DNA from: CAYZBF01 sp964476585
GTDB lineage: Bacteria > Hydrothermota > UBA3072
Assembly (NCBI GenBank): GCA_964476585.1
Contig: CAYZBF010000009.1
Span: forward strand, 1 to 61,370
DNA length: 61,370 nt
Direction: 5' to 3'
Part shown: positions 15,412 through 23,346 of the stretch, piece by piece
Position numbering within the stretch: the stretch's first letter is position 1
Layout of the letters: each line of letters starts with the position of its first letter
The notes under the pieces: generated by a model
Databases searched by the model: none
What the model was told of the DNA's origin: nothing
The model's input: the letters and a program-made list of their open reading frames with translations, nothing else
Position numbers and translations under genes: made by a program

Positions 15412-16314
15412 ATGAAAGTACTTGTCGCTGATTCTATCTCAGAGGCTGCGGTTAAGGGAATAAAGGATCTTGGAGTAGAGGTTATAGAGAAGACATCCAT
15501 TGAGAAGGATGAGTTGATGAATGAAATAGCAAATTATGATGGGATTGTTGTGAGAAGCAGGACAAAGGTAAGGAAAGATATCATAGACAGGGCTGGAGGG
15601 AATCTCAAGTTTATCGTCCGTGCAGGAGTAGGTCTTGATAATATAGATGTAGATTATGCAAGGGAAAAGGGAATAAAGGTTATGAACACACCTGAAGCAT
15701 CTACCAATGGAGTTGCAGAACTCACTGTTGCACATATGCTTTCGCTCTTAAGACATATACCCAGAGGAACCTCCACTATGAAGAATGGAGAGTGGATAAA
15801 GAAGCAACTTGTTGGTCACGAACTTGGAGAAAAGACTGTTGGAATAATTGGATTGGGAAGGATTGGGAAGAGAACGGCTGAATTGGTTCTCGGCTTTGGC
15901 GCAAAGGTTTTAGGCTATGACCCCTATGTTGATAAGGTAGAGGGTTTGGATGTGGGAATGACCGATCTTAATGAGCTTTTAACTCGATCTGATATTGTAT
16001 CCCTTCATATCCCTCATACGGATGAGACACACCACCTAATAGGTAAAGAAGCATTAAAAAAGATGAAGGAAGGTTCCTGTCTTATAAACTGCGCAAGAGG
16101 TGGTATAATAGACGAGGGAGCGCTTTATGAAGCTTTAAAAGACGGAACTATTGCAGGAGCAGCTTTAGACGTATTCGAAGAGGAGCCACCAAAGGATTCA
16201 AAACTTTTGGAACTGGATAATTTTATCTGCACACCACACCTTGGTGCTCAAGCTGTAGAAGCCAAGGATAGAGTAGGGGAGGAAGTAGTAAAGAAGGTGG
16301 CTTCTAAGTTGTAA
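15412..16314 (+). CDS. serA: D-3-phosphoglycerate dehydrogenase-like 2-hydroxyacid dehydrogenase (short form)
   Basis: 300 residues, NAD-dependent D-2-hydroxyacid dehydrogenase. The NAD loop is GIIGLGRIGKRTAE (residues about 143-156), the catalytic Arg is in NCARGGIIDEGAL, the Glu in DVFEEEPP, and the His in CTPHLGAQ. Length corresponds to the catalytic and NAD domains only, without the C-terminal ACT or intervening domains, so feedback control by serine is not expected through an ACT domain. Closest in pattern to SerA, which oxidises 3-phosphoglycerate for serine synthesis, but other hydroxyacids are possible. SD AAGGAGG lies before ATG. It stands alone, upstream of the sigma-54 activator. 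Confidence 0.8.
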   Translation: MKVLVADSISEAAVKGIKDLGVEVIEKTSIEKDELMNEIANYDGIVVRSRTKVRKDIIDRAGGNLKFIVRAGVGLDNIDVDYAREKGIKVMNTPEASTNGVAELTVAHMLSLLRHIPRGTSTMKNGEWIKKQLVGHELGEKTVGIIGLGRIGKRTAELVLGFGAKVLGYDPYVDKVEGLDVGMTDLNELLTRSDIVSLHIPHTDETHHLIGKEALKKMKEGSCLINCARGGIIDEGALYEALKDGTIAGAALDVFEEEPPKDSKLLELDNFICTPHLGAQAVEAKDRVGEEVVKKVASKL

Positions 16315-16411
16315 TATGAGGGATACTCGCTCCAGTTCCTTCACTTTAAATGTAGATACGAATTCATTCGTGCAGTTTTGAAGAAGGGACTTCCAGTCCC
16401 GATTGGTGGAG

Positions 16412-16515
16412 ATGTTATTGCGAGTTCAGTATCCTGTTTATCTCATCCGAAGCAATCTCATCTCGGGAGATTACTTCACGATAGCAGAGCAGGGAGGAGA
16501 AGTTCGTAATGACAT
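16412..16515. repeat. Interspersed palindromic element (MITE-like)
   Basis: ATGTTATTGCGA (16412-16423) pairs with TCGTAATGACAT (16504-16515), allowing two G-U wobbles. A central hairpin is formed by GAAGCAATCTC (16449-16459) and GAGATTACTTC (16467-16477). This long imperfect inverted repeat, of GTCATTGCGAG...GAAGCAATCTC type, resembles a palindromic repeat I recall from many environmental genomes (not verified). A frame crossing it at 16403-16615 is probably not a gene. Confidence 0.55.
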
Positions 16516-16550
16516 GAAAATAACGCAAAAAGATGTGTCACTGCATGTAG

Positions 16551-16570
16551 GGAAAAGGCATGCCTTTTCC
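16551..16570. promoter_or_regulatory. Perfect 20-bp palindrome upstream of the sigma-54 activator
   Basis: GGAAAAGGCATGCCTTTTCC is perfectly symmetric and lies 44 nt before the activator ATG. It could be an operator for the activator gene. It lacks the T-run of an intrinsic terminator. Confidence 0.4.
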
Positions 16571-16614
16571 TGGGGCGGTTCGATCCGCTCTTGCGACCCT
16601 GCGAGAGATAGATA

Positions 16615-19600
16615 ATGAATATTGATGACCTTCAGTTACTCTACAAGGGAAGATTTGCAAATATCTACGAGAAAGAAGAGGTCATATATAAGTTAGGAGA
16701 TAAATCTAATAGGGAACTTCTTCGGGGTCAATTTGAACTCCTTAGAGAACTTGATGATCCTCAATCTATCTCAGTCTTCAAGTGGTTAGAGGAAGATGAT
16801 AAATGTGGCTATTCAATGGAAAGAGCCCCAGGCTCTCCTTTAAACAAAATTTACTCCCGCCCCCCAAAGAAGAAGGAGGAATTTGACCGACTTAAGAATG
16901 TTCTTATAAATATCTTGGAGGGAATTTCCAATCTTCATTCACGTGGGGTAATTCATGGGGATTTAAAACCTACTCACATATACGTAAGTGAGGATAACAA
17001 TGTTAAGATAATAGACCCCGGGTATGACCCTGACCTTATAACCCCACTGTATGCAGCACCTGAAGCAATAATGGGAGATCCTGCTGAAGCCTCTGATATT
17101 TACTCTCTTGGTATAATCCTTTATGAGATAGTCACAGGTAAAAGACCATTTTCTGGAAGTCTGCAGGAAATAATCGAAGGAAAACTGAACAAAGATATTG
17201 CCCCTCCTTCCGATTTAAACCCCTTTACCCCGGATGATATAAATCAGCTTATCCTGAGAATGACATCAAGAAGACTGGATTTAAGATTAAAGACAATCCC
17301 TGAAGTTTTGGAACATCTTGAAATAGTCCTGGAAGGAGTAACTAAAAAGACCACTCTTCTTCCTGTATTTGTCGGCAGAGAGAAAGAACTGAAGTTTTTT
17401 GAGGAGAAAGTTAATAGATTGCCAGAACCAAATATAATATGGATTGTAGGGGATGTTGGAATGGGTAGGACACAGTTTATAAATCGCGCGCGTATTCAAG
17501 CACTCATTAAAGGTTTGCAAGTCAAAGAACTTTCCTTTAGAGAAATCCATTATTTAATTGAAGAAGAAACATTCCCCGATACACCACAGGTTTTAATAAT
17601 TGACCAGCCAGAGTATTATAAAGACCTTATATTGATCTTAAGGCAAAGAGCAAAAACTATTCGCTTTCATCCAATCATTATATTGGTAACAACTGAGAAA
17701 GAACCTGATGAGATAAAAGAACTATCGGATATTACAACTGTCCTTTCTCTTTCTCCTTTAAGTGAAGATGAGATAGGTTCTATCATTGATAGGAATTTTC
17801 CAGATGCTCCGAACAGGGATAAGTTAATCTCGTTTGTTCTTGAGAGGACAAATGGAATTCCGTTGTCCATACATCAGACTCTACTGTATTTATTAGAGCA
17901 AGAAATCCTTGAAATGAGGGGAGGGAAGTGGATATTCAAAGAGGATAATGCGAAATCCCTTGATTTATCACCGGGTTTCGAGCAGTTGGTTAAATTACAG
18001 GTAGGCAAACTTACTGAAACAGAAAAAGATTTACTCAAGAGGTGTTCAGTATTCCCTGCTGAGATTCCATCAGGGTTCATCAATGCTCTGAGTGTCAAAA
18101 GACCACACACATTGATTGAGTCGATGATTTCAAAAGGATTGCTGAAAAGGGTTGATGGAGTTGTTCGTTTTCAGAGTAGATGGATGAGGGATTTTCTCTA
18201 TCGTTCCCTTTCTGATGAGGATAAAACAGAAATATATGAGGAGATAACAAAAGAGAAAGAGATAAGTGATCCGGATATCCTGTATCCCCTTCAACTGGAT
18301 CTTGGTATGGAGGAAGCCCACTATTCCTTAAAAGAGGCAGCAAAGGAGAAAATAAAGTATAAAGAATATAATCAAGCGATTGAACTCTTAGAAAAGGCAC
18401 TTTCTTTAAAAAAGGATAGGCTAACCTTGATGCTCCTTGCAAGACTCTATGAGCTTTCTGGTAGATATACCAATGCACTGGAAAAATATACCGAACTACT
18501 TAAAAATGAACCCAATAATCCTCATTTTCTCTTAAAGGTTGGGATGAATGAGAGAAGCACTGGTGTGAAAGACAAAGCAGAAAAGAATCTTAGACTTTCA
18601 GTTGTTAAATCCACGGGGTTCATAAAGCGAAGGGCAATTGTTGAACTTGGACGACTCTTTCTTGAGACAGGAAGAATAAATGATGCATCAAAACTTTTAT
18701 CGAAATATAAGGCTCAAAAAAATCAAGAGATACAGTATCTGCGTGCTCAAATTGCTTATCTTAATGATGAACCGGATAAAGTTATGGTCATTTCAAAGGA
18801 AGTTTTGGAACAACGTCTATCTATTCCTTATAAAAGAGGCTTTTTAAACTTTTTAGGTCTCGCCAAACAGAAAAAAGAAGAATATGAAGAATCTATTGAG
18901 CACTTTGATGAATGTTTATCAATAGATAGGGATAAGAAGGATTGTTACAATGAGGGTATTCATCTTATGAATAAGGGCTTTTCACTACTTCGGATGGATA
19001 AATACAGGAAGGCTGTAGGTGAAATGGAAACTGCATTATCAATATTTAAAGAAGCAAGGATGAAAAAGAGTGAAGAGAGAACCCTCAGTGATCTCGCAGT
19101 TTTATATCTAAGAATGGGTTACTGGGATAAGCTGGAGGAAAGAATAAACGCATTAAAAGAGAGATATAGTGAGATTAGTCCTTCACTTAAGGAAAAGATT
19201 GCTTACAGCAGGATGTATAAAGGAGATTTTGATGGGTCGGGCAGGATAATTGAGGAATTAAAAGAGGAAGGCGAAGATACACTTGAACTGGAAGCCATTT
19301 TATCATCACAAAAGGAGGATTGGAAAAGAGCGGAGACGTTGTTCAAAAAAGTTTTAAAGGAAGTTAAAGGAGACCGAAGAAGAGAAAGAGAATTATCATG
19401 TCGGTTATCGGAATCCCTCTATCATCAGGATAGGAAAACTGAGGCAGTAAAACTCCTAAGACCATATGCGGATGACCAGGGTGGAATAAAATCAGATTAT
19501 GAAAGCGCCAATCTTTTGTCTTACTGGGGATTGATAAGCGAAGACCCAACCTCTTTTGATAAAGCATTAGAATTATTCAATACCATCGGGCTACCGTTTT

Positions 19601-21246
19601 ATACAGGTAAAACCCATTTGAATATGGGTATGGTCTATTATAAGGAGAATCAGGTTGAGAAAGCAGTGGAACATCTAAGGAAGGCAGAGGAGGTATTTGA
19701 AAAACTAAACGCAGAATCCCTTCTAAGGAAGACAAGGGAAATTCTCTCTCATTGTGCCGTGAGTTTAATCGGCAGGGGTGGATATGTTAGAATCTATGAA
19801 GAGGTGAGCTGGTTACTCTCTTCGATAGATTCCGAGGAACGGTTCAACAAGGCACTTTCTATCTTGATTGACTTTTTTAAGGCGGAACGAGGTGCTATAA
19901 TTCTGAAAGAAAAAGATCAGGCCAGGACTATTATATCTTCATATAATATCGACAGATCCACATTAAATGACGCTACAAGGATATCTTCTACTATTACTGA
20001 CCGGACGGCAAAGGGTGAGATAATTATTGCTGGTGATGCAAAACAGGACAAACGGTTCAAGGAACTGGAGAGTGTAACCAGAAATCAGATAAGGTCTATA
20101 CTCTGTGTTCCTATAACTGCTGAGGATAAAATATATGGAGTTCTTTATCTTGATTCGACCTTAGCGAAGGATGTATTTTTGCCCAGGGATAAAGAGTTCC
20201 TGAAATCGATGGCTAGACTCCTCGGGATAATATTCTCAAAGGGAGATCTCCTCTATAGCCTAAAGGAGGAGAATGTCCAGTTGAAAAAGCTGACAGCATC
20301 GGGCGATTCATTCCATTCTATCATAGGAATATCTGAACCGATGCAAGAAGTATATGATATTATACAGGAGACAGCACCTCTTGAGGTGAACATATTGATT
20401 ACCGGGGAGACAGGAACTGGTAAGGAACTTGTCGCCCGCACGATTCATAAACTAAGTAAGAGGAGTAACCATCCTTTTGTAACCGTTGATTGTAGTTCCC
20501 TTACTGAGACTCTGCTCCAGAGTGAATTATTCGGTCACAAGAAGGGCTCCTTTACAGGAGCATATGAGGATAAAGAAGGAATGTGCGAGAAGGCTAATGG
20601 TGGAACTCTGTTCCTTGACGAGATTGGAGATGCTCCTTTCTCCGTTCAGGGAGGTCTACTACATGTTACCGATCGTGGGGAAATCCGGAGAGTAGGAGAT
20701 ACTGAATGGAGGAAGGTTAATTTGAGAATAATAGCTGCAACGAACAAAGACCTTGAGCAGGCCGTTGTAATTAAAGGATTCAGGGACGATCTCTATTATC
20801 GTTTAAACCATGTGACCATCGAACTTACACCTCTCAGGCAGAGAAGAGAGGATATACCCCTTATTGCGAAACATTACCTCAAAATCTTTTCAAAGAAAAA
20901 AAATCAGAAGGTAGAAGGATTCACAGAGAAGGCAATGGAAATACTTACCAGGTATCCATGGCCAGGGAATGTACGAGAACTAAAACATGCTGTGGAGATA
21001 GGAGTTCTTAGATGTAAAGAGAGATTAATGACAATAAGGGATCTTCCAGATAATCTTAAAGAAGAAGGGTTAGAAGCACCATTAAGCTGGAAGGGCGTCA
21101 GATCTCAATGGAGTAGAGAAGTAATAATTCAGGCGCTGGATGGAACAAATGGAAATGTTAAAAAAGCTTCCGAGAAGCTAAATATATCCAGAAGACATCT
21201 CCACCGACTGCTAAATAAATTTCAGATAAGAAGGAGGAAAGTGTGA
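16615..21246 (+). CDS. Sigma-54 activator with kinase-like, ATPase, TPR and GAF input domains
   Basis: 1543 residues, cytosolic. Order: Ser/Thr kinase-like domain (about 5-240); NACHT/AAA_16-like ATPase (about 252-480; Walker A variant GDVGMGRTQ with Arg for Lys, Walker B VLIIDQPE); TPR-rich helices (about 560-1045); GAF (about 1080-1210); sigma-54 AAA+ domain (about 1235-1470; Walker A GETGTGKE, loop GSFTGA, Walker B GTLFLDEIGD); Fis-type HTH (about 1500-1543). The kinase keeps Lys26, Asp116 (HGDLKPTHI) and APE, but has DPG for DFG, His121 for the Mg-binding Asn, and a poor Gly loop, so it may be a sensor pseudokinase. There is no receiver domain. The C-terminus is built to open sigma-54 promoters; palindromes and such a promoter follow directly. 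No SD precedes the ATG. Confidence 0.9.
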   Translation: MNIDDLQLLYKGRFANIYEKEEVIYKLGDKSNRELLRGQFELLRELDDPQSISVFKWLEEDDKCGYSMERAPGSPLNKIYSRPPKKKEEFDRLKNVLINILEGISNLHSRGVIHGDLKPTHIYVSEDNNVKIIDPGYDPDLITPLYAAPEAIMGDPAEASDIYSLGIILYEIVTGKRPFSGSLQEIIEGKLNKDIAPPSDLNPFTPDDINQLILRMTSRRLDLRLKTIPEVLEHLEIVLEGVTKKTTLLPVFVGREKELKFFEEKVNRLPEPNIIWIVGDVGMGRTQFINRARIQALIKGLQVKELSFREIHYLIEEETFPDTPQVLIIDQPEYYKDLILILRQRAKTIRFHPIIILVTTEKEPDEIKELSDITTVLSLSPLSEDEIGSIIDRNFPDAPNRDKLISFVLERTNGIPLSIHQTLLYLLEQEILEMRGGKWIFKEDNAKSLDLSPGFEQLVKLQVGKLTETEKDLLKRCSVFPAEIPSGFINALSVKRPHTLIESMISKGLLKRVDGVVRFQSRWMRDFLYRSLSDEDKTEIYEEITKEKEISDPDILYPLQLDLGMEEAHYSLKEAAKEKIKYKEYNQAIELLEKALSLKKDRLTLMLLARLYELSGRYTNALEKYTELLKNEPNNPHFLLKVGMNERSTGVKDKAEKNLRLSVVKSTGFIKRRAIVELGRLFLETGRINDASKLLSKYKAQKNQEIQYLRAQIAYLNDEPDKVMVISKEVLEQRLSIPYKRGFLNFLGLAKQKKEEYEESIEHFDECLSIDRDKKDCYNEGIHLMNKGFSLLRMDKYRKAVGEMETALSIFKEARMKKSEERTLSDLAVLYLRMGYWDKLEERINALKERYSEISPSLKEKIAYSRMYKGDFDGSGRIIEELKEEGEDTLELEAILSSQKEDWKRAETLFKKVLKEVKGDRRRERELSCRLSESLYHQDRKTEAVKLLRPYADDQGGIKSDYESANLLSYWGLISEDPTSFDKALELFNTIGLPFYTGKTHLNMGMVYYKENQVEKAVEHLRKAEEVFEKLNAESLLRKTREILSHCAVSLIGRGGYVRIYEEVSWLLSSIDSEERFNKALSILIDFFKAERGAIILKEKDQARTIISSYNIDRSTLNDATRISSTITDRTAKGEIIIAGDAKQDKRFKELESVTRNQIRSILCVPITAEDKIYGVLYLDSTLAKDVFLPRDKEFLKSMARLLGIIFSKGDLLYSLKEENVQLKKLTASGDSFHSIIGISEPMQEVYDIIQETAPLEVNILITGETGTGKELVARTIHKLSKRSNHPFVTVDCSSLTETLLQSELFGHKKGSFTGAYEDKEGMCEKANGGTLFLDEIGDAPFSVQGGLLHVTDRGEIRRVGDTEWRKVNLRIIAATNKDLEQAVVIKGFRDDLYYRLNHVTIELTPLRQRREDIPLIAKHYLKIFSKKKNQKVEGFTEKAMEILTRYPWPGNVRELKHAVEIGVLRCKERLMTIRDLPDNLKEEGLEAPLSWKGVRSQWSREVIIQALDGTNGNVKKASEKLNISRRHLHRLLNKFQIRRRKV

Positions 21247-21260
21247 CATCTGTGTCTCAC
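21243..21260. promoter_or_regulatory. Upstream activator-like site 1
   Basis: GTGACAT-CTG-TGTCTCAC overlaps the stop codon of the activator gene. It shares both half-sites with the elements at 21264 and 21331. Its start is 21 bp (two helical turns) from site 2, so dimers would bind the same DNA face. Confidence 0.6.
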
Positions 21261-21263
21261 TAT

Positions 21264-21279
21264 GTGACATTTATGTCAC
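21264..21279. promoter_or_regulatory. Upstream activator-like site 2
   Basis: GTGACATTTATGTCAC is a perfect 7-2-7 palindrome, the most symmetric of three copies. Probable binding site for the Fis-type HTH of the adjacent sigma-54 activator. Confidence 0.62.
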
Positions 21280-21330
21280 GCATCAAACCTATTCAATAGC
21301 AATAGTTTTCGAAATTCTAACTAAATTAGT

Positions 21331-21348
21331 GTGACATTTATGTCTCAC
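21331..21348. promoter_or_regulatory. Upstream activator-like site 3
   Basis: GTGACAT-TTA-TGTCTCAC, centred about 85 bp upstream of the predicted sigma-54 transcription start, within the usual range for enhancer sites. Confidence 0.62.
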
Positions 21349-21400
21349 TAAGATTCCTTCTCAAAATATTAACCACTTTATTGTCAATAGCTTACATTTT

Positions 21401-21416
21401 TGGCCTGATTTTTGTA
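21401..21416 (+). promoter_or_regulatory. Sigma-54-type (-24/-12) promoter
   Basis: TGGCCT-GATTT-TTGTA fits TGGCAC-N5-TTGCW: GG at 21402-21403 and G at 21414 with the required 10-bp spacing; the -12 GC is GT. Transcription would start near 21426 and give a leader of about 45 nt with a strong SD before the peptide gene. Confidence 0.6.
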
Positions 21417-21470
21417 GGTAATTATACGTATTGAGGAATTATACAGTTGTGATATAAAAAGGAGGCCTAT

Positions 21471-21677
21471 ATGTGGCTCATATTTAATCTATGGTTTATC
21501 GTTGTAGGGTTTCTCCAACCTATGAATAATGCATATAGTGTTGTTAATAAGACGAACGGCGATTATAGAACAGAAGAGCTTCGTGGTGGACCCAACGATG
21601 GCGGTGGTGGTGGCATTGATGAGATCCGTGGTGGACCCAACGATGGTGGTGGTGGTGGCATTGATGAGATCCGCTAA
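21471..21677 (+). CDS. Small secreted Gly-rich repeat peptide precursor
   Basis: 68 residues after AAAAAGGAGG. The N-terminus (MWLIFNLWFIVVGFLQP) is a hydrophobic signal or anchor, with a possible cleavage region near NNAYS. The rest is hydrophilic and ends in two copies of a 15-residue unit, RGGPNDGGGGGIDEI, plus a final Arg. Each unit contains GGGGIDEIR, which fits the RTX nonapeptide GGxGxDxUx, a calcium-binding turn, though two copies are far fewer than in known RTX proteins. The gene lies just behind a sigma-54-type promoter and upstream of an Sm-like gene. I know no family; a secreted signal, a modified-peptide precursor or a matrix component are possible. Confidence 0.6.
   Translation: MWLIFNLWFIVVGFLQPMNNAYSVVNKTNGDYRTEELRGGPNDGGGGGIDEIRGGPNDGGGGGIDEIR
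21582..21671 (+). repeat. Two tandem 45-bp coding repeats
   Basis: Units at 21582-21626 and 21627-21671 differ by a single silent C/T change, so duplication is recent or kept uniform. True copy number may be higher, because the assembly breaks 52 bp downstream. Confidence 0.9.
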
Positions 21678-21823
21678 TTAGGAGGTTTTATGGCGTTCGT
21701 AACACAGAAAGCAAGGCGTCTCGNNNNNNNNNNNNNNNNNNNNNNNNNNNNNNNNNNNNNNNNNNNNNNNNNNNNNNNNNNNNNNNNNNNNNNNNNNNNN
21801 NNNNNNNNNNNNNNNNNNNNNNN
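21669..21823. other. Assembly gap with duplicated 55-bp flank
   Basis: 100 Ns fill 21724-21823. The 55 bp before the gap (21669-21723) are identical to the 55 bp after it (21824-21878) and include the SD and first codons of the Sm-like gene. This is the signature of two contigs that share a k-mer-length overlap but were scaffolded instead of merged. The partial gene at 21690-21723 is therefore probably not a second copy. Confidence 0.85.
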
Positions 21824-21844
21824 ATCCGCTAATTAGGAGGTTTT

Positions 21845-22039
21845 ATGGCGTTCGTAACACAGAAAGCAAGGCGTCTCGTCAAGGTGGTGACCGTAGATGG
21901 GGCACGATTCGAAGGTGAGATATCAGACAGGAATAAGGATGGACTTTATCTTCGAATCCAGACCCCTATGGAGCGGGAACGTTATGTTTTCGTTTCGCAT
22001 CATGCAATCTCCCACCTTGAAATCGAAGGCTGGATGTAA
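21845..22039 (+). CDS. Small Sm-fold-like (Hfq/LSm-like) protein
   Basis: 64 residues after AGGAGG. The pattern VKVVTVDGARFEGEI, then GLYLRI, then YVFVSHHAISHLEI resembles the five-strand Sm fold; HHAIS recalls the KHAIS of Hfq Sm2. It lacks the N-terminal Hfq helix and the usual Gln and Phe contacts, so it is not a plain Hfq; an unrelated small barrel of DUF type is possible. It follows the repeat peptide gene closely and precedes a strong hairpin, so the two genes probably share the sigma-54 transcript. A role as RNA-binding regulator of that transcript is speculative. Confidence 0.6.
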   Translation: MAFVTQKARRLVKVVTVDGARFEGEISDRNKDGLYLRIQTPMERERYVFVSHHAISHLEIEGWM

Positions 22040-22045
22040 AGGATA

Positions 22046-22076
22046 AAAGGCACAGTCTGTTCCAGGCTGTGCCTTT
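22046..22076 (+). terminator. Strong hairpin ending the peptide/Sm-like unit
   Basis: AAAGGCACAG (22046-22055) pairs perfectly with CTGTGCCTTT (22067-22076) around an 11-nt loop. There is only a weak T-tract after the stem, and the kinase ATG (22077) starts at the next base. It may terminate or attenuate transcription, or hide the kinase start from ribosomes. Confidence 0.65.
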
Positions 22077-23177
22077 ATGTTGAAAGTGATAAACTTAAGT
22101 GAGAGGGTATATAGAATACTGGATATGGTTCCAATTCCTGTTTTAGGTTGGGATAAAGATGGTAATATCATGTACTGGAACCAGAAAGCTTCCGCTGAAT
22201 TTGGATGGAAGGTTAATGAAGTTCTGGGTAAGAACCTTGAAGATATAATCGGTGTAAGCTTTAAGGAAGAAGTGGCGAACCTTGAAAAAGACCTTAAAGA
22301 GGGGGACGACCTAACAGTTCTCCATAAGAACAAAATAACAACAAAAGAAGGAAATGAAAGGGACTGCGAGTGGACATCGGTGCTTTTCTCAACTAATTCT
22401 CATAGGCTTCATGGTATATCAATGGCCAAGGATGTTTCACGTATTGAATTAATGCAGAAAAAGATGATAGAATCTCAAAGGTTGGCATCAATGGGGAAGA
22501 ACCTGGGAAGTATGTGTCATGAAATCAATAATCTTTTAGTTGGGATTATAGGGTACCTCTCAATTGCCAAAGTGGAAACCCAGGGCAGAAAGGCGCAAGA
22601 AGAGGTCATAGCGGCATTGAATATAGCGAGAAGAGTAAAGTCCCTTTCCGTGAATCTACTCTCTCATACAAGAAATACTAAGGAAAAAGAGGGAAGGTGT
22701 AGTTTAAAGAGAGTTATAACAGAGGTAGTGGAATTTTCAAAAAAGATTCTACCGGAAAGAGTAACACTCTCTGCAACCTACCCAGATAATGGTTTAGAAG
22801 TGAGTGCAGACGAAAATATTCTATACAATATACTACTTAACCTGATTATGAATGCGAGGGATGCTATAAAGGGTGAGGGTTTTATCTCGATAAAGTTGGA
22901 TAAATTTGATAATTCAGAGGGTCAACTTCCAGTGTTGAGTAGGAATGAATTTGTTACTATTTCCATTACTGACAATGGATCAGGGATACCCGAGGTAATC
23001 AAGAGTAGAATATTTGAGCCTTTCTTTACTACAAGGGAAAAATCGGGTGGAACTGGCCTTGGTTTATATATTGTATATGATTCCTTAAGGAAATTAGGTG
23101 GATGGGTTGATGTGGAGACAGAAGAAGGAAGTGGTTCTACATTTACCATCTACCTTCCATTAGAAACGAGTTTTTAA
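22077..23177 (+). CDS. PAS-domain sensor histidine kinase (orphan, soluble)
   Basis: 366 residues: PAS domain (about 12-122, VPIPVLGWDKDGNIMYWNQ), dimerisation/phosphoacceptor region with His148 (MGKNLGSMCHEINNLL), and HATPase domain with N box (NLIMNARDAI), G1 (ITDNGSGIP), F box (FEPFFTT) and G2 (GGTGLGLYIV). There are no membrane helices, so it senses an internal signal. No response regulator lies beside it, and the adjacent sigma-54 activator lacks a receiver domain. The ATG at 22077 abuts a strong hairpin and lacks an SD; GTG 22086 is an alternative. Possible link to the upstream circuit through the GAF or kinase-like input is inference. Confidence 0.85.
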   Translation: MLKVINLSERVYRILDMVPIPVLGWDKDGNIMYWNQKASAEFGWKVNEVLGKNLEDIIGVSFKEEVANLEKDLKEGDDLTVLHKNKITTKEGNERDCEWTSVLFSTNSHRLHGISMAKDVSRIELMQKKMIESQRLASMGKNLGSMCHEINNLLVGIIGYLSIAKVETQGRKAQEEVIAALNIARRVKSLSVNLLSHTRNTKEKEGRCSLKRVITEVVEFSKKILPERVTLSATYPDNGLEVSADENILYNILLNLIMNARDAIKGEGFISIKLDKFDNSEGQLPVLSRNEFVTISITDNGSGIPEVIKSRIFEPFFTTREKSGGTGLGLYIVYDSLRKLGGWVDVETEEGSGSTFTIYLPLETSF

Positions 23178-23198
23178 CGAAAAAATATTTGAATAGGC

Positions 23199-23307
23199 GA
23201 CAAACAAGTATTCATATTATTAATTATTTATTTTTAGATGCTGGCCAAGGTTGATAAGTGGTGTTTGTCTGCCCTGTTTCCTTAATGGGATGCAGGGCTA
23301 ATTTTTT
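23199..23307 (+). promoter_or_regulatory. Structured intergenic RNA with terminator-like hairpin
   Basis: GACAAACA (23199-23206) pairs with TGTTTGTC (23262-23269), enclosing about 55 nt. Immediately after it, GCCCTG (23271-23276) pairs with CAGGGC (23293-23298), followed by TAATTTTTT. The second hairpin is a plausible intrinsic terminator for the kinase gene; the first looks like a P1 stem. I match it to no known riboswitch. Confidence 0.45.
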
Positions 23308-23346
23308 GGATAGTAAAGAACTAATTGATTTTAAAGGAGGTGTGTC

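Noticed and set aside
16551..16570. Intrinsic terminator for serA
   Set aside because: The perfect palindrome is not followed by a T-run and lies over 230 bp from the serA stop; an operator is more likely.
16403..16615. 70-codon open frame before the sigma-54 activator
   Set aside because: It runs through the palindromic interspersed element and has no ribosome site or recognisable protein pattern.
21690..21723. Second copy of the Sm-like gene before the gap
   Set aside because: The sequence is part of the exact 55-bp duplication flanking the N-run and is best explained as assembly overlap.
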